From assembly GCA_019116305.1 (NCBI GenBank), contig DXBY01000060.1:1-36484 (forward strand): 36,484 nucleotides of DNA, in the 5' to 3' direction. Numbering within the stretch: the first letter of the stretch is position 1; every line of letters begins with the position of its first letter. Below, piece after piece: positions 11,250 through 19,443 of the stretch. Below the pieces are notes generated by a model. It searched no databases. It was not told where the DNA came from and saw nothing but the letters and a program-made list of their open reading frames with translations. The translations under genes and the position numbers were made by a program. Source of the stretch: Candidatus Ruania gallistercoris (GTDB taxonomy: Bacteria; Actinomycetota; Actinomycetes; Actinomycetales; Beutenbergiaceae).

Positions 11250-11260
11250 CGCTGACGGCG
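11250..11260. promoter_or_regulatory. ClgR-box core-like CGCTGACGGCG, copy A
   Basis: Exact fit to core CGCYNANRGCG, upstream of minus-strand clpP1. Confidence 0.5.
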
Positions 11261-11283
11261 CAGCCCACCTCATGCTGTTCAGC

Positions 11284-11294
11284 CGCTGACGGCG
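11284..11294. promoter_or_regulatory. ClgR-box core-like CGCTGACGGCG, copy B
   Basis: Identical 11-mer 34 bp from copy A. Confidence 0.5.
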
Positions 11295-11351
11295 ACTCAC
11301 GCGGGCAGTTCCCCGCTCACCTGGCCTCCGCACGGCCACCGGGAGGACGAG

Positions 11352-11383
11352 CGCCCCCACCTCACCACGGTGAGGTGGGGGCG
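11352..11383. terminator. Strong GC-rich hairpin between tig and clpP1
   Basis: cgcccccacctcacc (11352-11366) / ggtgaggtgggggcg (11369-11383): perfect 15-bp dyad about 50 nt downstream of the tig stop; no U tract. Confidence 0.7.
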
Positions 11384-11433
11384 TCCAGTCGCGGTGCGTC
11401 GTCGCCGGTTCGCGCAGGAGCGACGCGGGCCGG

Positions 11434-12912
11434 TCAGGCCTTGGTGGCGTCCTCGGCGCTGTCGGCGCTCGGGGCGGAATCAGCGCTGTCAGCGGACTCC
11501 GCGGACTCGCCGGACTCCGCGCTCTCGGCCGATTCGCCGGACTCGGCACTCTCGCCGCTGACGTCCTCGACCACCACGGACTCGGTGCCCGCCCCGGCGG
11601 CCGCGGCCTCCTGAGCGGCAGCGGCGGCGTCCTCCTCGTCGGAACCGATGTAGGCGCTGAGGTCCACCTCGTTCCCGGCACCGTCCACGACCTTCACCTG
11701 GCGCAGGGCGACCGCGAGCGCCTTGTTCCGGGTCAGCTCGGCCACGAACAGGGAGATCTGGCCGCTCTGGCTGACCTGCTGGATGAACTCGCTCGGCTCC
11801 TGCCCGTACTGCTGCGCCGTGCGCATCAGGAACTCGAGCAGCTCGTTCTGCTCGATGTTCACCGTCACCTGGTCGGCGAGCGCGTCCAGCAGCAACTGGC
11901 GCTGCAGGGTCTTGGTGGTCTCCTCGGTGACCTCGGCGCGGTGCTCGTCGTCCTCGAGGCGGTTCTCGTTCTCCAGGTGCTGGTGCACCTCGTTCTCGAT
12001 CACGCCGGAGGGCAGCGGGAAGTCCGTGGCCTCCAGCAGGTGCTCGAGGAGCTGGTCGCGGGCGGCCACCGCCCGGTTGTTCTCCTTGGCGTCGGCCACC
12101 TGCGTGCGCAGGTCCTCCTCCAGCTCCGAGACGGTGTCGAACTCGGAGGCGGTCTGGGCGAACTCGTCGTCCACCTCCGGCAGCTCCTGCTCCTTGATCG
12201 CGGTCGGGGTGACCGTGACCTCGGCCTCCTCACCGGCCCGGTCCCCACCGGCCAGCGGTGCCGTGAAGGTGGTGGTCTCGTTCGCGGTCAGCCCGGTGAG
12301 CGCCTCGTCCAGGCCGTCCAACATGTTCCCGGACCCGATCTGGTAGGAGACGCCGGAGACCGAGTCGATCTCCTCCTCACCGATGGTGGCCCGCAGGTCC
12401 AGGGTGACGAAGTCGCCGTCGGCGGCGGCGCGCTCCACACCCACCAAGGTGGCGTAGCGCTCCCGCAGGGAGGTGAGCCGTTCCTGGACGTCGTCCTCGG
12501 TGACCTCCACATCCTCCAGCGTGAGGGTGATCTCCTCGAGCGCTGGCAGGGTGAAGTCCGGGCGGACGTCCATCTCCGCGGTGAACACCAGGTCCGGGGC
12601 GTCCTCGGTGAGCCCGGGCACCGCGGTGACCTCGATGCTCGGCTGGCCCAGCGGGCGCAGCTCGGTCTCGCTGATCGCCTGGCGGTACAGCTCCGGCAGC
12701 GCGTCGTTGACCGCGTGCTCCATCACCGCAGGCTTACCGACCCGCTGGTCGATGATCCGGGGCGGCACCTTGCCCTTGCGGAAGCCCGGGACGTTGATCT
12801 GCTCGGCGATGTGGGAGTACGCGTGGTCCACGCTCGGCTGCAGTTCGTCCAGAGGCACCTCAACGGTCAGCTTCGCCCGGGTGGGCTCGAGGTTCTCGAC
12901 GGCGCTCTTCAC
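11434..12912 (-). CDS. tig: Trigger factor
   Basis: VKSAVENLEPTRAKLTVEVPLDELQPSVDHAYSHIAEQINVPGFRKGKVPPRIIDQRVGK; alternative GTG at 12921. Confidence 0.95.
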   Translation of the reverse strand: MKSAVENLEPTRAKLTVEVPLDELQPSVDHAYSHIAEQINVPGFRKGKVPPRIIDQRVGKPAVMEHAVNDALPELYRQAISETELRPLGQPSIEVTAVPGLTEDAPDLVFTAEMDVRPDFTLPALEEITLTLEDVEVTEDDVQERLTSLRERYATLVGVERAAADGDFVTLDLRATIGEEEIDSVSGVSYQIGSGNMLDGLDEALTGLTANETTTFTAPLAGGDRAGEEAEVTVTPTAIKEQELPEVDDEFAQTASEFDTVSELEEDLRTQVADAKENNRAVAARDQLLEHLLEATDFPLPSGVIENEVHQHLENENRLEDDEHRAEVTEETTKTLQRQLLLDALADQVTVNIEQNELLEFLMRTAQQYGQEPSEFIQQVSQSGQISLFVAELTRNKALAVALRQVKVVDGAGNEVDLSAYIGSDEEDAAAAAQEAAAAGAGTESVVVEDVSGESAESGESAESAESGESAESADSADSAPSADSAEDATKA

Positions 12913-13177
12913 TACGTGCACTCCACTCGTGGGTCGGCGGGCCGGGCGGGGGCGAGGCCCTGATCGTCTGAATGTGTCCGCGGGCATGCAGGAGGGCATG
13001 CAGAAGCGAACAGCGGCCTCTATCGTACCTGCCACGGTGGCCCGGCCCTGACACGGCAGGGAGCACCGCCCAACGACGCTGCGATCGAGCCGGGGGCGCA
13101 GGCTCCGCTATCCTCACTCCGGTCCAGCCGTAGCAGCCGAGGGGTCGCTGCTGCGGGAGTCCTGACCAGGGAGAACG

Positions 13178-14065
13178 ATGCAGTTCCGATTCCGTCATGT
13201 GGTGCCTGCCGCCATCCTGCTCGCTGCTGCTGTGGGCTGCAGCAGCACCGGTACCGAGGATGCTTCGACCACGCCCGAGCCGGAGTACAGTCCGCTGGTC
13301 GAGGCACCGGAGACCGTGATCATCGCCCACCGTGGGTCTCCGCAGGAGGCTCCCGAGAACACCGTGCCCGCGTTCGAGGCTGCGGTCGAGGCCGGTGCCG
13401 ACCTGGTCGAGGTGGACGTGCAGCTCTCCGCCGACGGTGTGCCGTTCCTGTTCCATGACGAGACTCCTGAGCGCACCACAGATGTCGCGGAGGTGTTCCC
13501 GGACCGGGTCGAGGATCCGATCACCTCGTTCACCTGGGAGGAGCTACAGCAGCTGGACGCGGGGGCATGGTTCTCGGCTGCCTTCGAAGGGACCGCGATC
13601 CCAGGCCTCGACGAGGTGGCCGAGACGGTCGGTCCGGACGTCGGCGTGGATATTGAGATGAAGTCGCCGGAGACCTCCCCAGGCCTGGCCGAGGCTGTCG
13701 CCGAAGCACTCGGCACCGAGGCGTGGAGTGATCTCGTGGACAATGATCTGGTGGTGGTCTCCTCGTTCGATACGGACGCCGCCCGCACGTTCCACGAGGC
13801 ACTGCCCGAGGTCCCGGCTTGGCCGATCATCGGGGAGATCCCGGACCAGGCCTGGGTGGATGGCGTGACGGACTATGCCGCCGGGATCAAGGCCGACCAC
13901 CGCTACCTCACTCCGGAGACCTACGCCTATGCCGAGGCCGCGGATCTGCCGGTCTGGGCGTGGACGGTGAACAACCTGAACGACCTGCCCGACCTGGTGG
14001 AGATGGGCGTGACCGCAGTCATCACCGATGATCCGTGGTACGTGGGCCGGGCGCTCGGTCGCTGA
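13178..14065 (+). CDS. Glycerophosphodiester phosphodiesterase family lipoprotein
   Basis: Signal/lipobox ILLAAAVGCSSTG; IIAHRGSPQEAPENTVPAFEAAVEAGADLVEVDVQLSADGVPFLFHDETPERTTD (GDPD motifs). Confidence 0.92.
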   Translation: MQFRFRHVVPAAILLAAAVGCSSTGTEDASTTPEPEYSPLVEAPETVIIAHRGSPQEAPENTVPAFEAAVEAGADLVEVDVQLSADGVPFLFHDETPERTTDVAEVFPDRVEDPITSFTWEELQQLDAGAWFSAAFEGTAIPGLDEVAETVGPDVGVDIEMKSPETSPGLAEAVAEALGTEAWSDLVDNDLVVVSSFDTDAARTFHEALPEVPAWPIIGEIPDQAWVDGVTDYAAGIKADHRYLTPETYAYAEAADLPVWAWTVNNLNDLPDLVEMGVTAVITDDPWYVGRALGR

Positions 14066-14125
14066 CTACTGGCGGGACGCTCCCCTGGCTGACCCGGAAC
14101 CTCTCCCCTGGCCGGGTCGAAAAAT

Positions 14126-14199
14126 TGGAGCGGGTGACGGGAATCGAACCCGCACCATCTGCTTGGAAGGCAGAGGCTCTACCATTGAGCTACACCCGC
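14126..14199 (-). tRNA. tRNA-Gly (anticodon TCC), 3' CCA encoded
   Basis: Minus strand gcgggtgtagctcaatggtagagcctctgccttccaagcagatggtgcgggttcgattcccgtcacccgctcca; acceptor GCGGGTG/CACCCGC, loop cttccaa. Confidence 0.95.
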
Positions 14200-14336
14200 G
14201 GGCGGGGACCAGCCTACCGGGTCCGAGCGGGTGGGTGCGCCGCTGGCTCCTAGCGCCGCGCTGGTCACCGGAGCCGGTCGACACGCTCTAGACTCGGTCT
14301 CGGTGCCCGCCGCTCGATCCGTTGCGGCCGGGCCCG

Positions 14337-14516
<180 letters not shown>

Positions 14517-14527
14517 CACCTCCTCCT

Positions 14528-14560
14528 CTGCTCTCGGCAGCAGCCCGCTGCTCTGGGCAG
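14528..14560. promoter_or_regulatory. Tandem dyad motif CTGCTCTSGGCAG upstream of the accessory clpP pair
   Basis: ctgctctcggcag (14528-14540) and ctgctctgggcag (14548-14560), 12/13 identical, 20 bp apart, each with CTGC...GCAG symmetry. Confidence 0.45.
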
Positions 14561-14603
14561 CGCCGCCGGGACTGCCACGGCTACCCGCGGCCACAGTGGG
14601 GGC

Positions 14604-15245
14604 ATGAGCGATGAGAACCCCACCCCGCCGCGGTTCGGCGAACGTGCCCGGGCTGAGCTGTATCACCAGCGTGTGCTCGTCCTGGACGGTCCGCTGGACG
14701 ACGACAACGGCATGCTGCTGCTGAGCCAACTCATCTCGCTGGCCGCAGAGGATGCCCGTGCCGAGATCTCCCTGTGGATCCACTCCCCGGGCGGCTCGGT
14801 GCCGTCGATGCTGGCGATCCGGGACGTGATGCGCACGATCGAACCGGATGTGGCCACCCTCGCCCTGGGCACCGCCTACAGCGCCGGCCAGTTCCTGCTC
14901 TCCGCCGGCACGCCGGGAAAACGCCGCGCACTCCCGCACTCCAGCATCCTCATGCATCAGGGCTCGGCCGGGTTCGCCGGCACCGCTGTGGATGTGGAGA
15001 CCCAGGCGGACGAGCTCCGCCACACCCGGGACACCGTGCTCGGGCTGATCGCCGAGGACACCGGCCAGGATCCGGACACGGTGTTCAGCGACTCCCTGCA
15101 CGACCGCTGGTTCACCGCCGAGCAGGCTCTCGCCTACGGCTTCATCGACGAGATCGTCGACTCCTTCCGCACCCTGGCACCGTCCCGCCCGCGATCGGCG
15201 GGGATCGGCGCTGCGTTGCCCGTCTCCGCAGGAGGTCCGCGATGA
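14604..15245 (+). CDS. Accessory ClpP-family peptidase subunit, catalytic triad retained (ClpP3-like)
   Basis: MSDENPTPPRFGERARAELYHQRVLVLDGPL...IHSPGGSVPSMLAIRDVM, LGTAYSAGQFLLSAG (Ser), SILMHQGSAG (His), FSDSLHDRWFTAEQALAYGFID (Asp). Confidence 0.9.
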   Translation: MSDENPTPPRFGERARAELYHQRVLVLDGPLDDDNGMLLLSQLISLAAEDARAEISLWIHSPGGSVPSMLAIRDVMRTIEPDVATLALGTAYSAGQFLLSAGTPGKRRALPHSSILMHQGSAGFAGTAVDVETQADELRHTRDTVLGLIAEDTGQDPDTVFSDSLHDRWFTAEQALAYGFIDEIVDSFRTLAPSRPRSAGIGAALPVSAGGPR

Positions 15246-15844
15246 GCACCTACACCGTTCCGAACGTGATCGCCGCCCACCCGCGGGGCGAGCGGATCAT
15301 GGATGTCTACTCCCACCTGCTCACTGACCGGATCGTCTACCTCGGCACCCCGATCGATGCCGGGGTGGCGAATGTGCTGATCGCCCAGCTGCTGCACCTG
15401 GAGTCGGACAACCCCGATGCGGACATCCAGCTCTACATCAACTGCGAGGGCGGCGACCCGAGTGCGATGCTCGCCGTCGTGGACACGATGCGCTACGTCC
15501 GCCCGGACGTGGCCACCATCTGCGTCGGCCAGGCGGTCGCAGTGGGCGCCGTGCTGCTCGCCGCCGGCACTCCGGGAAAGCGAGCGTCACTGCCGCACGC
15601 CCGGATGGTGCTGCACCAGCCGGTCGGCCGCGGTCAGGGCGCCATCCCGGACCTGATCGTGCAGGCCGACGAGCTCGTCCGGGTGCGCTCGGACATCGAG
15701 GAGATCCTTGCGGCGGCGACCGGGCATCCCGCCGCCACGCTGCGTGCCGATACCGACCGGGATCGAGTGCTGACCGCCGCGGCCGCTGTCGAATACGGCC
15801 TGATCGACACGGTGCTCAGCGAGCGGGAGCGGATCACCAGCTGA
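15242..15844 (+). CDS. Accessory ClpP-family subunit lacking the catalytic Ser (ClpP4/ClpR-like)
   Basis: ATGA overlap with the upstream gene; MSTYTVPNVIAAHPRGERIMDVYSHLLTDRIVYLGTPIDAGVANVLIAQLLHLESDNPDADIQLYINCEGGDPSAM...[21 protein letters not shown]: the Ser position reads Ala. Confidence 0.9.
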   Translation: MSTYTVPNVIAAHPRGERIMDVYSHLLTDRIVYLGTPIDAGVANVLIAQLLHLESDNPDADIQLYINCEGGDPSAMLAVVDTMRYVRPDVATICVGQAVAVGAVLLAAGTPGKRASLPHARMVLHQPVGRGQGAIPDLIVQADELVRVRSDIEEILAAATGHPAATLRADTDRDRVLTAAAAVEYGLIDTVLSERERITS

Positions 15845-15850
15845 GTCCCC

Positions 15851-15898
15851 GGGTCGTCCGGTCAAGCGTGCGTCAGAGCGATTCTGACCGGACGACCC
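15851..15898. terminator. Bidirectional terminator-like hairpin between the clpP pair and the XRE gene
   Basis: gggtcgtccggtca (15851-15864) / tgaccggacgaccc (15885-15898): perfect 14-bp stem between convergent genes. Confidence 0.65.
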
Positions 15899-15917
15899 AG
15901 AAGTGGGGTGGGGCGGG

Positions 15918-16292
15918 TCAGGCGGCGAGTGCGAAGCCCTGACCCGAGGGCCGGGTGACATTCGCAGGCACCTGGCGCTGCGCCGTCGCCCGCTGCCCGT
16001 TCAGCTCCCGAGCCACCGCGACGGTCAGGTCCAGCAGAGTGACCTCGAGCGCACCGGCCACCGCCGCGATCATCTCGCTGGACGGCTCCTTGATGCCGCG
16101 TTCGATCTCGGACAGGTACTGCGGCGAGATCCCGGCGCGCTCCGCCGTCTCGGTGAGGGTCTGCCCGCGCTCGGTGCGCTCCCGGCGCAGCCGCCGCCCG
16201 AGCAGATGGCGCCAGAGCGGTTCGCGTGCGGTGCGGCCCGGTCGCGGCGCTTCGGGCGAGGTGGGCACGGCGTGGAGTCGTCGGTTACGCAT
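15918..16292 (-). CDS. XRE-family transcriptional regulator (ClgR/PopR-like) with C-terminal ...FALAA
   Basis: RRLRRERTERGQTLTETAERAGISPQYLSEIERGIKEPSSEMIAAVAGALEVTLLDL HTH; last codons ggc ttc gca ctc gcc gcc tga. Confidence 0.88.
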   Translation of the reverse strand: MRNRRLHAVPTSPEAPRPGRTAREPLWRHLLGRRLRRERTERGQTLTETAERAGISPQYLSEIERGIKEPSSEMIAAVAGALEVTLLDLTVAVARELNGQRATAQRQVPANVTRPSGQGFALAA

Positions 16293-16333
16293 AGTTGATG
16301 CTAGAACCGCACCCCCGGGTCGACGGCGGTCTT

Positions 16334-16346
16334 CCGCTCAGAGCAG
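16334..16346 (-). promoter_or_regulatory. Third copy (11/13) of the dyad motif upstream of the XRE gene
   Basis: Minus strand CTGCTCTGAGCGG vs CTGCTCTGGGCAG; 42-54 bp before the XRE ATG. Confidence 0.35.
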
Positions 16347-16385
16347 AGACGACCACCTCTGCGCATGCGGCAGCAGGCATAAAGA

Positions 16386-16421
16386 CACCGGCCGCCCCCG
16401 CTGTCGCGGGAACGGCCGGTG
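16386..16421. terminator. Rho-independent-type hairpin downstream of rpmF
   Basis: caccggccg (16386-16394) / cggccggtg (16413-16421) with inner cccgc/gcggg. Confidence 0.6.
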
Positions 16422-16438
16422 GATGAGTCTGGTCTCGC

Positions 16439-16609
16439 TCAGTCCTCGACGTCGACCAGGCCGCGCTCGACGGCGCGAGCCAGGCGCCGCGGCACCTTGA
16501 CCTCACGCCCACCGGAGCGGACCGGGACGAGGTCCGTGGGCTGCGCCTTCCACTGCGAACGGCGCGAGCGGGTGTTGCTGCGCGACATCTTGCGCTTGGG
16601 AACTGCCAT
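16439..16609 (-). CDS. rpmF: 50S ribosomal protein L32, no Cys
   Basis: Minus-strand translation [56 protein letters not shown]; below the length cutoff of the ORF track. Confidence 0.92.
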   Translation of the reverse strand: MAVPKRKMSRSNTRSRRSQWKAQPTDLVPVRSGGREVKVPRRLARAVERGLVDVED

Positions 16610-16708
16610 GGGCCCTACCTCCCCTTCTGTCGTGGTGTGTCCACCGGCACGCAGACGTGCACGGTGTGGAAATGGTCACCGCCGGGGATCGGGTCCCGGC
16701 GGGTCGGC

Positions 16709-16966
16709 TCAGGCCTTGGCGCCCGCCTTGGCGTACCGCTGGCGGAACTTCTCCACGCGGCCGGCGGTGTCCAGGATCTTCTGCTTACCGGTGTAGAACG
16801 GGTGCGAGGCCGAGGAGATGTCCACGTCCACGACCGGGTAGGTGTTCCCGTCCTCCCACTCCACCGTCGTCTCCGAGGTGAGGGTGGACCGGGTCAGAAT
16901 GGAAAAGTTCGCGGAGATGTCCCGGAACACGACCGGCCGGTACTCCGGGTGAATGTCCTTCTTCAT
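16709..16966 (-). CDS. rpmE2: 50S ribosomal protein L31 type B
   Basis: [78 protein letters not shown]. Confidence 0.95.
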   Translation of the reverse strand: MKKDIHPEYRPVVFRDISANFSILTRSTLTSETTVEWEDGNTYPVVDVDISSASHPFYTGKQKILDTAGRVEKFRQRYAKAGAKA

Positions 16967-17236
16967 GTCTGCTTCCTACCTAGTTCGACTGCGCGATTGC
17001 GGCGTCAGGAGTGGGGCTGGCGGCGCCCGAACTTCTCCTCCGCCCTGGCAGCGCACGCTGGGCGCGCCAGAGATCAGTCACGAAGCGCCCGGACGATGAT
17101 ACCCACAAGTCGGGCCGAACACCTAGCCGCGCCGCGTGCATCCGCCCTGGTCGGGCGCGGATGTGACGTATCGCTCACCCTGAGTAGGGTTGTGCTGCGT
17201 GGGCCGGCTCGGTCCCCGCCCCTCGATCGACGTGAG

Positions 17237-18244
17237 GTGTTCGCCGCAGTGGTTCACGCTCCAGTCCCCCACCGGAGCCGCACCGTCCTCCTGGGCATCG
17301 TGCTCCCGGCGGCGTTCCTGGTCGGGGCGTTGCTGCTCGTGCTGGTCTGGCGCGACCGGCTACCGGCGGAGGTGGCGGTGCACTGGGGACCGACCGGGGT
17401 CGACCGCACCGGCACACTGGCCGAGCTGGTCGCGGTGCCGATGGTGCTCGGCGCCGCAGGCTGGCTGATCGTGAGCATCCTGTGCCTGACCACCGCGCGG
17501 ATCGAACTGATGCGGCGGCTGCTGGTCGGAGTGGGCAGCGGTCTGGGTGCCCTGTTCGCTGGTATCACGCTCAGCAGCGTCGCGGTCCAGCTGGACATCA
17601 CCGATGCGAGCACAGCTACCGATCCCACCATCGGCGTGGTTGTCACCATGGCAGTCGCGATCGCGGTCGGCGGCTTCGCCGCAACTCTGGCCGGAAACGA
17701 CCCGCCGCTACCGAGCCCTGTCCTGGTACCGGCCGACGCCCCGCGCTCCGATCTGCCGGGGTCTGCGTACTGGGCCGGGGAGGCGCGCACCAGACACGTC
17801 TGGCCGATCTGGCTCATGACAGCGGTGCTGGTCGGCGCCGGGGTGTGGTTCGGCAACGCCACCCATCAATGGTGGGCGGTCGTGCCCTTCGTGCTGGTGG
17901 GCGCCCTGCCGCTGCACCTGCTGCGCTGGCGGGTGCGCATCGACCATCGCGGCCTGACCGTGGCCGGGCAGCCGGGCTGGCCCCGCCAGCGCATCCCGGC
18001 CAACGAGGTGGTCCGAGCCGACGTCATCGAGGTGCAGCCGTTCCGGGAGTTCGGCGGCTGGGGACTTCGCATCGCCGGCGACGGTCGCACCGGTGTGGTC
18101 ACCCGCGCCGGTGCTGCGATCCAGGTGCAGCGCTCCGGCGATCGCGTGTTCGTGGTGACGATCGACGGCGCCGCCGAGGCGGCCGCGCTGCTGAACACCA
18201 TCGCCGACCGCAGCCGGCGCCACACTGTTCCCGGAGATCAGTGA
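17237..18244 (+). CDS. DUF1648-like multi-pass membrane protein
   Basis: VLLGIVLPAAFLVGALLLVLVWRDRLPAEVAVHWGPTGVDRTGT plus several hydrophobic segments; GTG start chosen by inference. Confidence 0.7.
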   Translation: MFAAVVHAPVPHRSRTVLLGIVLPAAFLVGALLLVLVWRDRLPAEVAVHWGPTGVDRTGTLAELVAVPMVLGAAGWLIVSILCLTTARIELMRRLLVGVGSGLGALFAGITLSSVAVQLDITDASTATDPTIGVVVTMAVAIAVGGFAATLAGNDPPLPSPVLVPADAPRSDLPGSAYWAGEARTRHVWPIWLMTAVLVGAGVWFGNATHQWWAVVPFVLVGALPLHLLRWRVRIDHRGLTVAGQPGWPRQRIPANEVVRADVIEVQPFREFGGWGLRIAGDGRTGVVTRAGAAIQVQRSGDRVFVVTIDGAAEAAALLNTIADRSRRHTVPGDQ

Positions 18245-18300
18245 GACGATAGGATACGAATCACTCGCACCTTCAACCAATCGGAGGATCGGAGGATCGG

Positions 18301-18354
18301 ATGTCGCTCTTGCGGCTGACCGTGATCGCGGGCTCTGGCGCCTGCTGTCCGTAG
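18301..18354 (+). CDS. Putative 17-aa cysteine leader peptide MSLLRLTVIAGSGACCP*
   Basis: atg tcg ctc ttg cgg ctg acc gtg atc gcg ggc tct ggc gcc tgc tgt ccg tag, preceded by tandem ggaggatcggaggatcgg Shine-Dalgarno; 140 nt before cysK. Confidence 0.6.
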   Translation: MSLLRLTVIAGSGACCP

Positions 18355-18394
18355 AGCGCGGGCGCCTGTGAGCCCCCGCGCTCGCCCCACAGGC
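18354..18394 (+). promoter_or_regulatory. Interleaved alternative stems after the leader ORF (candidate attenuator)
   Basis: Stem A gagcgcggg (18354-18362)/cccgcgctc (18375-18383); stem B gcctgtg (18364-18370)/cacaggc (18388-18394); the two are interleaved. Confidence 0.5.
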
Positions 18395-18494
18395 AGGGAG
18401 ATGCGACCGCTCCCGCCTGAGCTCTTCACCCTGGAGAGCCAGCACAGCTCCGGAACAGTACTCCACGACCACTCACAGCAAAGGAACGCATCCC

Positions 18495-19430
18495 ATGGCA
18501 CGCATCTACGACGACGCCACCGCCCTGATCGGTAACACCCCCCTGGTACGGATCAACTCCCTCACCGAGGGGGCGGGCGCCACTGTGCTCGCCAAGCTCG
18601 AGTTCTACAACCCCGCCAACAGCGTCAAGGACCGGATCGGGGTGGCGATCATCGACGCTGCCGAGGCCTCCGGGGACCTGCCCGCCGGCGGCACCATCGT
18701 CGAGGCCACCAGCGGCAACACCGGGATCGCCCTGGCGTTCGTGGGCGCCGCGCGCGGGTACGACGTGGTGCTGGCGATGCCGGAGACCATGTCCAACGAG
18801 CGCAAGATGCTGCTGCGCGCCTACGGTACCGAGCTGGTGCTCACCCCCGGTTCCGGCGGGATGAAGGGCGCCGTGGAGAAGGCGGAGCAGATCGCCGCCG
18901 AACGGCCCGGCGCGATCCTGGCCCGGCAGTTCGCGAACGAGGCGAACGCGGAGATCCACCGCCGCACCACCGCCGAGGAGATCTGGAACGACACCGACGG
19001 CAACGTCGACATCGTGGTCTCCGGTATCGGCACCGGCGGCACCATCACCGGTGTGGGCCAGGTGCTCAAGGCGCGCAAGCCGGAGGTGCAGATCATCGCT
19101 GTGGAACCGGCCGACTCGCCGATCCTCTCCGGCGGCCAGCCCGGGCCGCACAAGATCCAGGGCCTGGGGGCCAACTTCGTGCCCGAGGTGCTGGACACCA
19201 GTGTCTACGACGAGGTGATCACCGTGGCCACCGATGACGCGCTCGACTACTCCCGCCGCTCCGCCAAGGAGGAGGGACTGCTGGTGGGCATCTCCTCCGG
19301 TGCGGCGTTGAAGGCCGCGATCGAGGTGGCCAAGCGGCCGGAGAACGCCGGGAAGACCATCGTGACGGTGATCCCGGACTTCGGGGAGCGCTACCTGTCC
19401 ACGGTGCTGTTCGCCGACCTGGCTGAGTGA
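18495..19430 (+). CDS. cysK: Cysteine synthase A
   Basis: [23 protein letters not shown]...[15 protein letters not shown] (PLP Lys), [30 protein letters not shown]. Confidence 0.96.
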   Translation: MARIYDDATALIGNTPLVRINSLTEGAGATVLAKLEFYNPANSVKDRIGVAIIDAAEASGDLPAGGTIVEATSGNTGIALAFVGAARGYDVVLAMPETMSNERKMLLRAYGTELVLTPGSGGMKGAVEKAEQIAAERPGAILARQFANEANAEIHRRTTAEEIWNDTDGNVDIVVSGIGTGGTITGVGQVLKARKPEVQIIAVEPADSPILSGGQPGPHKIQGLGANFVPEVLDTSVYDEVITVATDDALDYSRRSAKEEGLLVGISSGAALKAAIEVAKRPENAGKTIVTVIPDFGERYLSTVLFADLAE

Positions 19431-19443
19431 GACCGAGGAGAAC

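Noticed and set aside
11455-11560. Repeats suggestive of a minisatellite or CRISPR
   Set aside because: They are degenerate codon-level repeats encoding the trigger factor tail; no uniform repeat/spacer structure.
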